Below are positions 23,445 to 34,815 of a stretch of DNA of 64,000 bases, piece after piece. Source of the stretch: Flaveria trinervia (lineage: Eukaryota; Streptophyta; Magnoliopsida; Asterales; Asteraceae); NCBI GenBank assembly GCA_025506515.1, contig CM046457.1, forward strand, positions 3,167,063-3,231,062, given 5' to 3'. The translations under genes and the position numbers were made by a program. The number at the start of each line of letters is the position of its first letter. The first letter of the stretch is position 1. Under the pieces are notes generated by a model. The model was given only the letters and a program-made list of their open reading frames with translations. It had not been told where the DNA came from and searched no databases.

Positions 23445-25121
23445 ATGGATGATCTGAAGGGAATTGCTGATGATGATTTGGAAGAGATGGATATTCTGAG
23501 CCAAATGGCCTTGATTAATATCAGATCTCAGAAATTCTACAAGAGGACTGGCAGGAAATTCCCTGGACTCTCTGGCAAAACCAAAGTTGGTTTTGATAAG
23601 AGTAAGTTGAGGTGTCACAAATGCCAAAGGCTTGGACACTTTGCAAGAGAATGCAGATCAACTGGATCTAATTCCTCTGCACCCTTTGTGACTTTTCCTA
23701 GCACTAGTCTACAAAACAGAGGGCAACATCCTGCTGGTTCTGGTCATCAATCACACCCTGTATCTCCTGCATATTTTGTCCCCCAGGGTCAAATGTCATA
23801 TCCTTTTCCCTGCTATTACATGCCTCAGCCAAATACAGTTCAAGCTCCAATTGCACAACAACCACATGCATTACCTGAACCTCAGCCTTCCCAATCTCAT
23901 CAACAAACTCAACCTCAACAACACAGCTTTTTCACCCCAGGAGTTGTTGACTGGAGCAGTTTACCAGATGATCTGTCTGGTCATGAACAACTGTTCTCTG
24001 GTGCAAGTCAACATGGTGGTGACAGTCCTTTTGGAAATCTAGCCCTCATGGCTTTGGAGTCTGCTGATACTTCATCCTCCAATGCCTCTACACCACAGGT
24101 ATCACAGGTATCCTTTGAGGCAAAAGCCAAACTATGTTCTAAAACATGTATAGCCGCATTTGCATCTATTAGAGAAGCAAATGTAGCTTTAATTAACAAG
24201 AACATTGAGCTAGAACAAACAATTTTCAAAAGCAAAGCTGAATTTAAGTCTGTGATTAATGATAAGAATGATAAAATTTACAAACTTAAATGTCAAATCA
24301 CTGATGTTAAGGCTAGGGAAGAGATACTTCTAGAGAAGTACAGAGACCTCAAAGAAACACTTGCAACTACCCAGGTAGAGTGTGATCGATGGGTAAATTC
24401 TTGCAAGGGTTTTGAAATGCTTCTTAGTAAGCAATCTGCTTCCAATGTGAAGTTTGGCATTGGTTATAATCACACTGCTCCTCCTACAGACTTTACTCCC
24501 AGAGCAGAGGTAGAATCTGATGGTGAAAGCAATAACCAATCCTCTTCATCATGTGATCTACTTTCTGATACAGCACCATCAGAAGTAGAAGTCAGCATTA
24601 ATTCCTCACATGCTGATGTTGTTGGTTCAAATGCTGACACTCACATGATCACAAAGTTGATCACTCCAGGTGATATTTCACAATGTACTGAAAGTACTAA
24701 AAAGAATGTCATAACACCTGGAGAACAAGCCCAAACTATTACATGCACTAAAGGAAAGAACACTGCAAGTAGAAAGGGTGGGAAAATTACTGAAGAAGAT
24801 ATCAAGAAAGCAGGTACTAAAGCAAAGAAAACTGCTAGTACTGATAGCAAACAACTGAAGAACAAGTCTTCAGTAGTTTCATCTTCTTCAGCAGATGATC
24901 AACTTAAGATGAAGAAAAAGCAATGTGAAATATGTGGCTTATTCAATCATCCTACTGATGATTGCTGGTATAAAAAGGGCTCCAAACTCAAACATAATGA
25001 AAACATTAAAGAGAAAATGGACAAAATGAAAACTGAGTTTGAAATCAAATTTGTACCAGCAACATCAAAACCTGTAACCCCTAAATCCAAAAGAAAATCC
25101 ACAAAGAAAGGGGTCAAATAG
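23445..25121 (+). pseudogene. Copia gag, zinc-knuckle and coiled-coil part
   Basis: A 558-codon open frame. Near residue 55 it has a CCHC zinc knuckle, CHKCQRLGHFAREC, which binds the RNA genome. A Pro/Gln-rich stretch follows, then a charged helical, coiled-coil-like segment (about residues 225-310), an acidic Ser-rich region, and a second CCHC knuckle CEICGLFNHPTDDC about 60 residues from the end, with a basic tail. Two knuckles so far apart are unusual for copia gag, which normally has one. The frame begins inside what was a longer gag, so the first Met is not the true start. Confidence 0.8.
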
Positions 25122-25449
25122 GTAACAACTGAGGTTGCTCAAAGTGAGATGGTACAACACAGGAACCATCAAACTCAAGCACTAATGTGTCTGATGAGCT
25201 GAAGGCTTTATCACAAAATCAGACACAACTTGTTATGATGGTTCAACATCTATGGGGTAGAGTTAACCAATTAGATGCTCCTGTGTTGAAATCACAGAGA
25301 AGAAAATCCATGCCAAAGGATTCTTCTTCGTCACCATCTCCAATCCTCAGGTTGTTATTTACAACAAGTCTGTTAGTTTCCATCTGATGATATGAACAGA
25401 CCCAAAACCAAAAGGTTTGGGTCTCAAAAACTAACTAAGTGTTTATGAT

Positions 25450-28400
25450 TGCAGGGTTCTTCAACATGCCAAGTAGCATCTGGTATGTAGACAGTGAGGG
25501 ATCTATGCATATGACAGGGAACACTCTCTTCTTCATGACTACTCTCAGGAAAGAAGGGGTTTGTTTCTTTTGGCAATGATGCTAAGGGTTACATCATTGG
25601 AAAAGGTTTTGTCCAATGGAGAAATAAAGTTTGATGATGTTAATGATGTGGAAAATCTCAAGTACAATCTCTTGAGTGTCAGTCAAATGTGTGATAAAGG
25701 ACATGCTGCTGCTTTTCACCAGTCAGAACTGCAGGATTCTGTCATCTAAAGTTCTGAAATTGATTGATAAGGTGTTGGATGATCACACTCTCCTGAGGGC
25801 CAACAGGACAGGAAGAGTGTATGCCTTAGATCTTTCCAAGAAAATAGATCTCAGAGGCTATCCTTGCCTATTTTCCAAAGCCTCTTCTCAGGAATCTAAA
25901 CTGTGGCACAGAAGGTTGGGTCATGTTAATTTCAAAAACATGAATCAACTGATCCACAATAGGTTAGTGAGAGGCTTACCAACAAAGGAGTTCCACTATG
26001 ATGAAACCTACACTGCTTGTTTAAAAGGAAAATATCACAAAGTCTCATTCCCTCCTATTGAAGAGCCTAAGTCCACTGCCTGCTTGCAATTACTGCATAT
26101 GGATCTATTTGGTCCTGTGAGAGTGATGAGCATGGCAAAGAAGAAATACTTTCTGGTAATTGTGGATGATTACTCCAGATTTGTATGGACTTTCTTTCTG
26201 TACTCAAAGGATGAGGTTGCTCAGAAGATTATCAACTTTGTGCTGTATGTTGAGAAGTAGTATTCCCTATCAGTCAAGTGTATAAGGAGTGACAATGGTA
26301 CTGAATTCAAAACCATACACTTGATGAATTTTATCTTTCAAAGGGAATCAAAAGGCAGTTTAGCATCCCAAGGACTCCTGAGCAAAATGGAGTAGTGGAA
26401 AGAAAGAACAGGACTTTAATTGAAGCTGCAAGGTCCATGTTGGCTGACTCTGGTTTGCCACTGAACTTTTGGGCTGAAGCTGTTAACACAGCTTGTTATG
26501 TGCAGAATAGAGCCTTAGTAAATCAAAGGTTGATGAAGACTCCATATGAGGCTCTACATCAGTTGGCTCCTTTGATTTCATTCTTCAGAGCCTTTGGATG
26601 TCCTTGTTTCATTCTCAACACAAAGGAAAACTCCACAAATTTGATCCTAAGGTGGATGCAGGGTACTTTGTTGGTTATTCAACCACCTGCAAGGCTTACA
26701 GAGTCTTCAACTGCAGAACAAAGATAGTTGAAGAAACCTGCATGTGAAATTTAATGAATCTCCTAAGGATAAAATTTCACAAAACCCTGTGGAGTTGTTT
26801 GATCTGGACATACTGCAATATGGTCCTTATCAAACTCCAGCTGTTGCAGATCATGTGGAAAAAATCCTCTGCAGCAAGTCTTCCACCTGGTGGTACTGAA
26901 GACGATGATGATGTCAGTACTCACCTTTTCAAGTTTAGTGACCAACTGACTGAGTCTGCTAAACTTGATGTTCCTGTACCTTCAGCAGCTACATCCACAA
27001 CAAATGCTGATGAGATTTCTGATTCCTCCACATCATTTGATTTGCCATCCAATACTTGGTTTCAAGAATCTAAATCAACATCTGCTGCTGCTGAACGGCA
27101 TCAAACACTTGCACTGATCTTATTGTGCACCAAGAGCTGAAGGATCACCCTATATCTCAAATCATTGGTGGTATTAATGCTGGCGTCTCAACTAGAAGTA
27201 AATTGTCTAACCTGTGCTTCTATGCTCTCTTCATCAGTCAGCAAGAACCAAAGAACTATCATGTTGCTTTGAGAGATAATGGATGGGTGGATGCTATGCA
27301 GCTTGAGCTACTTCAGTTCAAAAAGCAGCAAGTGTGGGAACTGGTTCCTCTACCCCCAGGTAAGTGTGCAATAGGCTAAATGGGTATTTAGGAACAAAAC
27401 AGATGAAAATGGGCTTATTGTTAAGAACAAGGCCAGACTGGTTGTTCAGGGGTTTTCACAAGAAGAAGGTATTGATTATGATGAGACCTTTGCCCTGTAG
27501 CCAGACTGGAGGCAATTAGATTTTCTTAGCCTATGCTGCATTCCACCATCTCAAAGTTTTTCAAATGGATGTCAAAAGTGCATTTTTGTATGGCAAAATA
27601 AAAGAAGAAGTTTATGTGTGTCAACCACCAGGTTTTGAGGACAATAAACATCCTGAATGGGTGTATAAACTTGATAAGGCTCTTTATGGGCTGAAACAAG
27701 CTCCTAGAGCCTGGTATGAGACACTTTCTACTTTTCTTCTCAAGAATAATTTCACTAGAGGCTCTATAGATAAAACTTTTTTATTAAAAGGGTGGATCAG
27801 CATAAGCTACTTGTTCAAATTTATGTTGATGATATTATTTTTGCATCCTCTGATCCCCAGTTGTGTGATGCTTTTACCAAATTAATGAAAAAGAGGTTTG
27901 AAATGAGTGCAATGGGAGAATTACAGTTCTTTCTAGGTTTGCAGATCAAACAAAGGCTGATGGAACCTTTATTCATCAGTCCAAATATACAAAAGATCTT
28001 TTGAATAAGTTTGATTTACAAAATTGTAAGCCCTGTTCTACTCCCATGTGCAACACCACACAACTGGATGCAGATCAGAGAGGTAAAGCTGTTGATGAAA
28101 CACTTTACAGCTGTATGATTGGGTCCTTAATGTACTTAACAGCTTCTAGACCAGATATCATGTTTGCAACTTGTGTTTGTGCTAGATTTCAGGCTGCTCC
28201 TAAAGAGTCTCATTTGATTGCAGTCAAGAGGATCTTTAGATATTTGCAAGGTACACAATCTCTAGGTTTATGGTATTCCACTTGACACTCTTGCAAATTA
28301 GTTGCTTTTTCAGACAGTGACTATGCAGGATGCAAGTTAACCAGAAAGTCAACTTCTGGTGGATGTCAATTCCTAGGCAACTGTTTGATTTCTTGGCAGA

Positions 28401-28780
28401 GTAAGAAACAAACATCTGTTGCTACATCCACTGCTGAAGCAGAGTACATTGCTGCTGCATGCTGTACTTCTCAGGTATTCTGGCTTCAGAACCATCTTTT
28501 GGATTATTGCATTGCAGAGACTAAGACTCCATTATTAATGGACAGTGCTTCAGCTCTTCGCATTGTCAAGAATCCTGTCCAGCACTCTAGGACCAAACAT
28601 ATAGAGATCAGACATTATTTTATTCGGGATTGTTATGAAAAAGGTCTGATTGATCCTGAGTTTGTGCCTAGTGCTAATGAGCTTGCAAACATTTTTACTA
28701 AGCCTTTGGATAGTTCAACTTTCCAAAACCTGTGTGTTAAGGCTTGGTATGCTGCAGCTAGAATAAGTGATAACTACTGA
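25450..28780 (+). pseudogene. Copia pol: protease, integrase, RT, RNase H
   Basis: Broken into several frames. Protease remnant near 25470-25560 (WYVDS then SMHMTG; the usual DSG is altered to DSEG). The GAG-pre-integrase domain (LWHRRLGHVNF) begins near 25900. The integrase core has MDLFGPV, VDDYSRFVWTF and NGVVERKNR, covering the D-D-E pattern. RT has FQMDVKSAFLYG, the catalytic YVDD (IYVDDIIFASSD) and LYGLKQAPRAWYE. RNase H has DSDYAGC and TAEAEYIAA and ends near 28780. Breaks lie at about 25560, 26260, 26727, 27140-27565, 27885 and 28285. These enzymes copy the RNA to DNA and insert it. Confidence 0.9.
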
Positions 28781-29370
28781 TGATCTCAGTAAATAAGTAC
28801 TGATGATCATTAGTAAGCATATCCCATATAAGTACTGATTCTGTTCAAACAACTGATAAAGTTACAACTACTGATGTAGTTATAACTACTGATGTAGTTA
28901 TAACTACTGATGTTAGTAAAATCAGATAAGTACTGATGTCCTATGAAACAACTGAAAACAGCAAAAGGTCTGATGAGTAAGCGTGAGGACAGTATGAAAC
29001 AACTGGAAAGCTATGAATTGACGAAAACTACTGATGAGAATTTTCTCTTCAGTTGTTCTAAAACTGCTGTTCATCTTAAACAACTGATGACAAAACCATG
29101 TCTTCAGTAGTTTCACAACTACTGATGACTAACACCACGTCGTCAGCTGTTTACAACAACTAATGACAAAACCATGTCTTCAGTAGTTTCACAACTACTG
29201 AAGACTAAAACCAAGTCTTCAGTTGTTTTCAAACATCTGAAGTCAAAACCATAGCCTTCAGTAGTTTTATAACTACTGATGCCTAAAACCAAGACTTCAG
29301 CTGTTTCAACCTCTGAAGGTTTCTGCCACGTCATCAATCTGTTAAAACTACTGATGACTCACATTAAACT
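28781..29370 (+). repeat. Spacer of repeated ACTACTGATG / CTTCAGTAGTT motifs
   Basis: Between RNase H and the extra coding region. 'ataactactgatgtagtt' occurs three times near 28870-28915. From 29040 on, sense 'aactactgatgac' and inverted 'cttcagtagttt' alternate. The same words (aacagctgaag, cttcagtagttg) fill the LTRs. Confidence 0.75.
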
Positions 29371-29478
29371 TTTCAGTTGCTTTATAAACCGTACCCTATA
29401 AATACCCAATACCTAAGCCTTCAGCGCTTCATTCTTTCCAAACCTAACGTTCAAATCTCCAAAACTTCTCTCTCACTA

Positions 29479-32400
29479 ATGGCGACCATGCAGCTCAAAC
29501 CACGACATAACTGTGTAGCCTACCTCACCAAATCGCCCTTCTGGACAAAGTTCGATAACGCCATTGATCTTATGGTCCACTCACCCTACAAAACGGCATT
29601 TCTTCTAAATCCCATCATTCATGCCGAATCCCTTCACCAGTTTTGGACGAACATTACCGTTACCACTGGGGAGAACAACACCGAGTCTCTCCGGTCGGTT
29701 GTCAACAACCTTCAAGTGGTCATCACTCCGAAAATCATTCGACAAACCCTCAACTTGGATGATGCCACTTTTCCTGCAGGATATCCAAAGGGCACAACTG
29801 ATTTATCCTTTGCCAACCATAGATATCAGGGAAACCTTAGTGCCTCTACTATTCTGAAGAAACATTTCCATGATGCAGAACATCTTATCTTTCACATGGT
29901 AAATGTTTGTTTAGCTCCTAAGACATCCTCTTGGGATCAAATGTCTACCAGATGGCAGCAGGTACTATTCTCTACCTTGAGCAACAAGACTTAAACTTTT
30001 CTGAAATCATTTTTCTTGAACTTAAGGATATGGCCTCAAAATCTATTTCTAAAAGTTGGATATTATACCTCGGTTCATTGGCCAGAATAGAGAATCAGCT
30101 GAAAGCTGAGGGACTTGTTGGCCTTGGAGTCCCTGCAACGGCTGTATTGCCTGAAGTATACTCCAGGCTCAACTCTGACCACACACTGAAACAGGCTGCC
30201 AAACTGCGAAAACCCACGCAGTTGGAACCCACAGCCACCACCTCCAGAACCAGAGTCCCCACCAAACCCAAATCCAAAAAGCCAAAAACGGCTACTCAGG
30301 GAGATGAGTCCCCTGAGGATGCCCCTGTACCACAAACGCAGGAAACACATACTGGTATTAACCCCCCAGTTGTGTCAAAGACTCAACCAGCCACACCGCA
30401 CATATCCTCTCAACAGGATCCTGCTGCAACCATTATTGGGGAAACCAACTGCTGGAACCTGTCTCACTTGAGAGGGTTACCATTGAAGCGCACCATTCGC
30501 CCCGGGGGCAATCTGCTTCTACCCACTCACCACAGGCAACCGCCCCCCAAAGTCCTACATTAATTGTTACACAAGTGCTGAGTCAGTTGCACTCCTCACC
30601 CCCTCCCCAGATACCAATTACAACTGGGCATACCTCTACCATTGAGGAGGAGGATCAAAGTGCATCTGATAACCCACCAGCATAGGGGTTACAATCCTCC
30701 ATCTCTAGTGTAGAAAAAGAGATTGGAACTTCTGGTGAGGCTACCACTTATCCTGCTTCAGCATATGATCAGGATGTAGTTGGTAACAGTACTAAGACCT
30801 TACCAGAGGCAACTGCTGAGAAGGACATAGTCCTGAGGCAGGAAGTCCCCAGTTCCAAGATAAAGGGGCACATGCATAACTGATCTACACTCAGTGCATG
30901 TTCATCCTGATTACATCAGGAGGTCAGGTGATTCAGTAACCACTGATGATGACCTGGGCTTTTTCTACGATGTGTTAGCCCAAAACACAATCCTGGAAGA
31001 GGAGGTGAGCAGACTCAAAGAGCTGCTTGCCAAAACTTCTGAAGATCAAAGACCATCTGCCTCTCAAACCCCACAGATGGCACCTTCATCTGAAGGTCTC
31101 CCAAACACAGAGCCACTCCCAAAAACTCAGCCACCTGCCTCTGCTTCTGGCACTATTCTCAGGAACAGAACCCTCCTGAGCAGATAGCTGCTATCCTTCA
31201 AAATTCTCTCCCTCTCATCACACCTATAATAAATGACATAGTGATCAAAACCCTTGATGAGAGGCTTCCCTCAGTAATACAACCATTGATAGAGGAGGTT
31301 GTGGGCAAACAACTTTCTGACCATCAAACCCTTGCAACCAATACAACCAAAAAGGGGGAGATTAAGTCGGTGAAAGCAAAAAGAAAGAGGAGTGCAGAAG
31401 GGAAAGTGAAGGAAACAGAAGGAATAGTAGTGGAGAAGGAGTTGGATATGGAGACCGAAAAAGAAAAGGAAAAAGAGAGAGCCTTGGAGCTAATGGTAAA
31501 AGAGGCCGATGCCGAATACAACAGATCAATGGACAATATCATTGATCAGCTGTTTAGGCAAGGCCATGACACAGACAAACTTGACTCTGAGATCAAAAGA
31601 CTAGAGATTGAAGAAATCCAGAATAGATGGGCAAGTTATGATGTGTTAGAAAGAGAGAGGCTGGAGATCATGATCAGATTTATAGCAAAATATCTTGGAA
31701 GATCGATGATCGAAATCAAGCTTGGTCCAGGGATAGCATCTTGGCAATAACCACCAAGATCTGTTCGTCTGAAGTATACACAAAGGGACTAGTTATTGAA
31801 GCTTTGAATGAAGCTGGTGCTGGGAGCAGGACTGAGCTAGCCAAGAAATCTAAAGCCACACTCACCTAAAAAATGCTAGAACAACCTGTCAACATTCCCA
31901 CACCAAAACAACCACCCACTAAAACAATCCCTTTACCCCAAAAACCACCAAAAACACAACCCACCAAACCAACTCCCTCACCCTCAAAACCAACAGCCGA
32001 TGATGTACCCCAGAAGAAGAAGAGAAGGGTATTGAGGCTAGAAGATGATGAAGAAGATGATGATGGAAGAAGATTGGCTGCCAATCTCAGCTGTTATTCG
32101 GTTGCCGAAGGCCACAAGTCACCCTCCAACAATTACTCCTGAATCCCAGAGACAAACTGTGAAGGTGAAGCTAGAAGAAGAAGGACTTCACCAACAACAT
32201 GATGAGGAGTTGTTGAGAAGGGTTGATAAAGCTTATGCGGCCACATCTTCCATCATCAACATGAAGAAACATGCACTCAGATTATACACTCTCAGGCAGA
32301 CTTTTCAATATCAGAAGGAGAGAGTGAGGATTTGGCCTGATCCCAGGGTGTATCACAGAATTCACAAGAATACATTCCACAGAGATACATGGCCAGGTGA

Positions 32401-32770
32401 AAAAGATTGTAGATGAAGTGATCTCCCTGGTCTTTGTAGTATCACCCTGGGAAATCCTGGAAGACTTAAAGAAAGCTTATAAAGCCAACCAAACCCCACA
32501 AAAGATGCTTGAAAATAAAATGGTGAAAAAGGGGTTAGATTATAAGAGGCTTGAAGAAGTCAGGAAAAATGAGCTCCAGTTGTTCCTTGAAGGTAATCAC
32601 CCTGATGAGTTTGCTTATAGAATAATAACAACTGTGGAGCTAAGAATGGGAAACAGGCCAATACCTATCTGAGTACTATGGGCCGGAATTTTTATTTGAA
32701 GGAGGTGCTGAAGAGCTGACCATGGAGGAACAGATCACCTTCCTAGAGGCCTATACCAGGGAGTCATACA
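29479..32770 (+). pseudogene. Extra 3' coding region of the Sirevirus-like element
   Basis: Coding remnants downstream of RNase H, in the place where Sireviruses carry an additional (env-like or unknown) reading frame. The first piece, 29479-29994, opens MATMQLKPRHNCVAYLTKSP. Later pieces follow at 29931-30563 (basic, Pro/Thr-rich), 30894-31187, 31241-31750 (strongly charged, coiled-coil-like, Glu/Lys-rich), 31873-32142 (Pro/Thr-rich) and 32045-32672. The overall order is globular N-part, low-complexity middle, charged helical C-part. No signal peptide or clear membrane segment was seen, so an envelope role is not supported by the sequence. Similar reading frames occur in many Asteraceae elements (recollection, not checked). 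Confidence 0.6.
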
Positions 32771-32999
32771 GACTCGTTATTGGGAAGTAGATCTCATGAA
32801 TGGGGTAACAACTCTGTGTCCAGTTCCCCAAAACAGAGTTCCCATTCATACTTTGCCAATCAAATTTTTTAGACTACTTCCAGGGCAGTGCTTACAAGGG
32901 TCACTTCTGAGCTGATCTAGAAGACAAAAAGACCAATCATTCTGCCATAATAAGTGGGACATCTTCAATAAGTTTAGAGGTTTTGGCTGCATTGGTTCA

Positions 33000-33006
33000 G
33001 GGGGAG
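33000..33006 (+). other. Polypurine tract of the copia element
   Basis: GGGGGAG two bases before the 3' LTR at 33009, the expected primer site for plus-strand DNA synthesis. Confidence 0.8.
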
Positions 33007-33008
33007 TT

Positions 33009-33902
33009 TGTTGGACCAAAAGAACCAATGAGCCGGATCAGAAAAACCTCTAAGTCCTACAGACATCACAACAACTGCTGAAGACTTGATTAGCTATTTT
33101 ATAAAGTCTGAAGAGCAACAGCTGAAGTACAAGTACTGAAGACTTCAACAGCTGAAGATCAAAGTCTGAAGATCAACAGCTGAAGAACTAAAGTACTGAA
33201 GGTCAACAACTGAAGATCAAAGTCTGAAGATCAACAGCTGAAGAACTAAAGTACTGAAGGTCAACAACTGAAGATCAAAGTCTGAAGATCAACAGCTGAA
33301 GACAACAGCTGAAGACATCAGCTGAAGACATCAGCTAATGACAAGAGCTGACGTTCAAGTACAAGTACTGAAGCCTTCAGAGTTTGTTACAACAGCTGAA
33401 GAAGCATTCTTCAGCTGTTGTGATGGTTTCCTTTCAGTAGTTTTCTTTTCGTTTAAGTTTTTATAAAACGACTGAAGAACATGTTCTTCAGTCGTTGTAG
33501 TTTCAGTAGTTTCTTTTCAGTAGTTGTAGTAACTGATAACACTTAGTATTTTTATAAGAAGATGTCAGCTGTTTTGACATCTTCAGTAGTTGTGTTTCAG
33601 TTGTTTGAATAATTCTGTTAGATGTCACTATCAAGTGACATCAGCAGACGTCACATCTCCTATATAAGGAATGTTCCACCACGACATTCCTATATAAGGG
33701 ATGATTGACCAGATTGTATGTGTGACATTTTGCCACCACGAAAGCGCGTCTTGAATGAAATCTTTTATTCGCAGAATTTCTTCTATAATCGTTCACTCTT
33801 GCTTTGAATGTCTATTATTATCTTGTGAATTGGTTAAATGATTTGTTAAAATTCTGCTGCAATAATCTCTAATCAATCAAACGTAGATCGCGGATCCTAA
33901 CA
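33009..33902 (+). repeat. Copia 3' LTR (894 bp)
   Basis: Matches 21449-22367 along its length; it lacks two 12-bp repeat units and has about twenty substitutions by eye. It is followed by the target duplication ATTCT. Confidence 0.95.
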
Positions 33903-34178
33903 ATTCTAGCACCAAATCCAACCCGCTTGGTCTTGTTCTTGTCGTCTAGACTCCATATACGGCCTAGTCTACTCTATTCTAGCAGGTAGACGACCTTGGT
34001 TGTCCCTTTCCTTGCTTATTCACGACTGTCCAAACTAGGGTTTCGGGTGTTTGGGTTCAACTCGAACACATGAGGTCGTGTGGGTGCGTGTGAGGTCTTT
34101 CTGCTTGTGTTTCATGTTTGTGTATGTTTGTAGAGTGTTTCTGGAAGTCCTTGTTGTATAAAACCCGTGCTCGGAGCA

Positions 34179-34600
34179 GCCGATAGTGGAGGTGGTGGGG
34201 GTTGTGGAGGCCGACGGCAGTGGAGGTGGTGATGGTTATAGAGTCCGACGACAGTGGAGGTGGTGTGGGTTGAGGTGGCCGGTAGCAGTGGAGGTGGTGG
34301 GGGATGTAGAGGCCGGTGGTAGTGAATGTGGTGGGGGTTGTGGAGGGCGGCGATAGTGGTGGTAGTGTGGGTTAAGGTGGCTGGCGGCAGTGGAGGTGGT
34401 GGTAGGGGTTGTGGAGGGCGGTGAGAGTGGAGGTGGTGGGGGTTGTGGAGGCCGGCGATAGTGGCGATGGTGTGGGTTGAGGTGGTCGGTAGCAGTGGAG
34501 GTGGTGTTGCTTATGTTGATGGGTGGAAGTGGGTGATGGTGTGCGTGAGGTTTGGAGGTGGTGTGGGTCAAAGGGGAAGATGATGATGATGTTGGTGGTC
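34179..34600. repeat. GTGG-rich minisatellite inside the MULE
   Basis: About ten imperfect units of roughly 35-45 bp built on 'cagtggaggtggtgggggttgtggaggccgg'. The Pro/His-rich frame on the minus strand here is a by-product of the repeat. Confidence 0.8.
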
Positions 34601-34632
34601 CCACAAAGTTTTATTTTTTATTTTTTTATTTC

Positions 34633-34806
34633 TAAGGGCAATTTAGTCTTTTCCACAGAGTTATCTGAACAATTTAACGGAGTTAGTTATTTGGATTCAA
34701 ACGGGGACAAAAATGAAACGTTAGGGGGTAAATCGAGACTTTGAAACTACAGGGATACAAGTGGTTAAAATGAGAAAACATCAAAAATGCAAATGGTAAT
34801 TTACTC
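34633..34806 (-). repeat. Right terminal inverted repeat of the MULE
   Basis: About 174 bp, the reverse complement of 19969-20143 with scattered differences. The outer end is TAATTTACTC, followed by the target duplication TTTATTTAT. Confidence 0.85.
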
Positions 34807-34815
34807 TTTATTTAT

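Larger units (their letters stand above)
21449..33902 (+). mobile_element. Ty1/copia retrotransposon, Sirevirus-like, degraded
   Basis: A 12.45-kb element with LTRs TGTTGG...CTAACA at both ends and an exact 5-bp target duplication ATTCT (21444-21448, 33903-33907). Order: LTR, Met-tRNA primer site, gag, protease, integrase, RT, RNase H, repeat-rich spacer, extra coding region, polypurine tract, LTR. Integrase before RT makes it copia. The large gag and the extra 3' coding region suit the Sirevirus lineage. Numerous stops and frameshifts make it non-autonomous. By eye the two LTRs differ at about 20 sites, which suggests a fairly recent insertion. Confidence 0.92.
20971..34178 (+). repeat. Gypsy 3' LTR, split by a copia insertion
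   Basis: Starts TGTGACATCC right after the polypurine tract CTGGGGGATA (20960-20970). It runs to 21448, where the copia element has inserted, and resumes at 33908. The right end is placed tentatively at GGAGCA (34178), giving an LTR of about 750 bp without the insertion. The 5' part of the gypsy element is absent. Confidence 0.6.
19969..34806. mobile_element. Mutator-like element (Pack-MULE type) with nested insertions
   Basis: Long terminal inverted repeats begin GAGTAAATTA on the left (19969-20143) and end TAATTTACTC on the right (34633-34806). An exact 9-bp target duplication TTTATTTAT (19960-19968 and 34807-34815) is the Mutator hallmark, although this sequence is low in complexity. Inside lie a DUF641 gene fragment, a GTGG-rich minisatellite, and a gypsy 3' end split by a copia element. 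No MURA transposase was seen, so it is non-autonomous. Without the nested copia it would be about 2.4 kb. Confidence 0.8.

Noticed and set aside
29479..29994. Free-standing host gene or viral envelope gene
   Set aside because: It lies between RNase H and the 3' LTR of one element, in the same orientation, and has no signal peptide or membrane segment.
34236..34604. Pro/His-rich open frame on the minus strand
   Set aside because: It follows the GTGG minisatellite period exactly; composition explains it.
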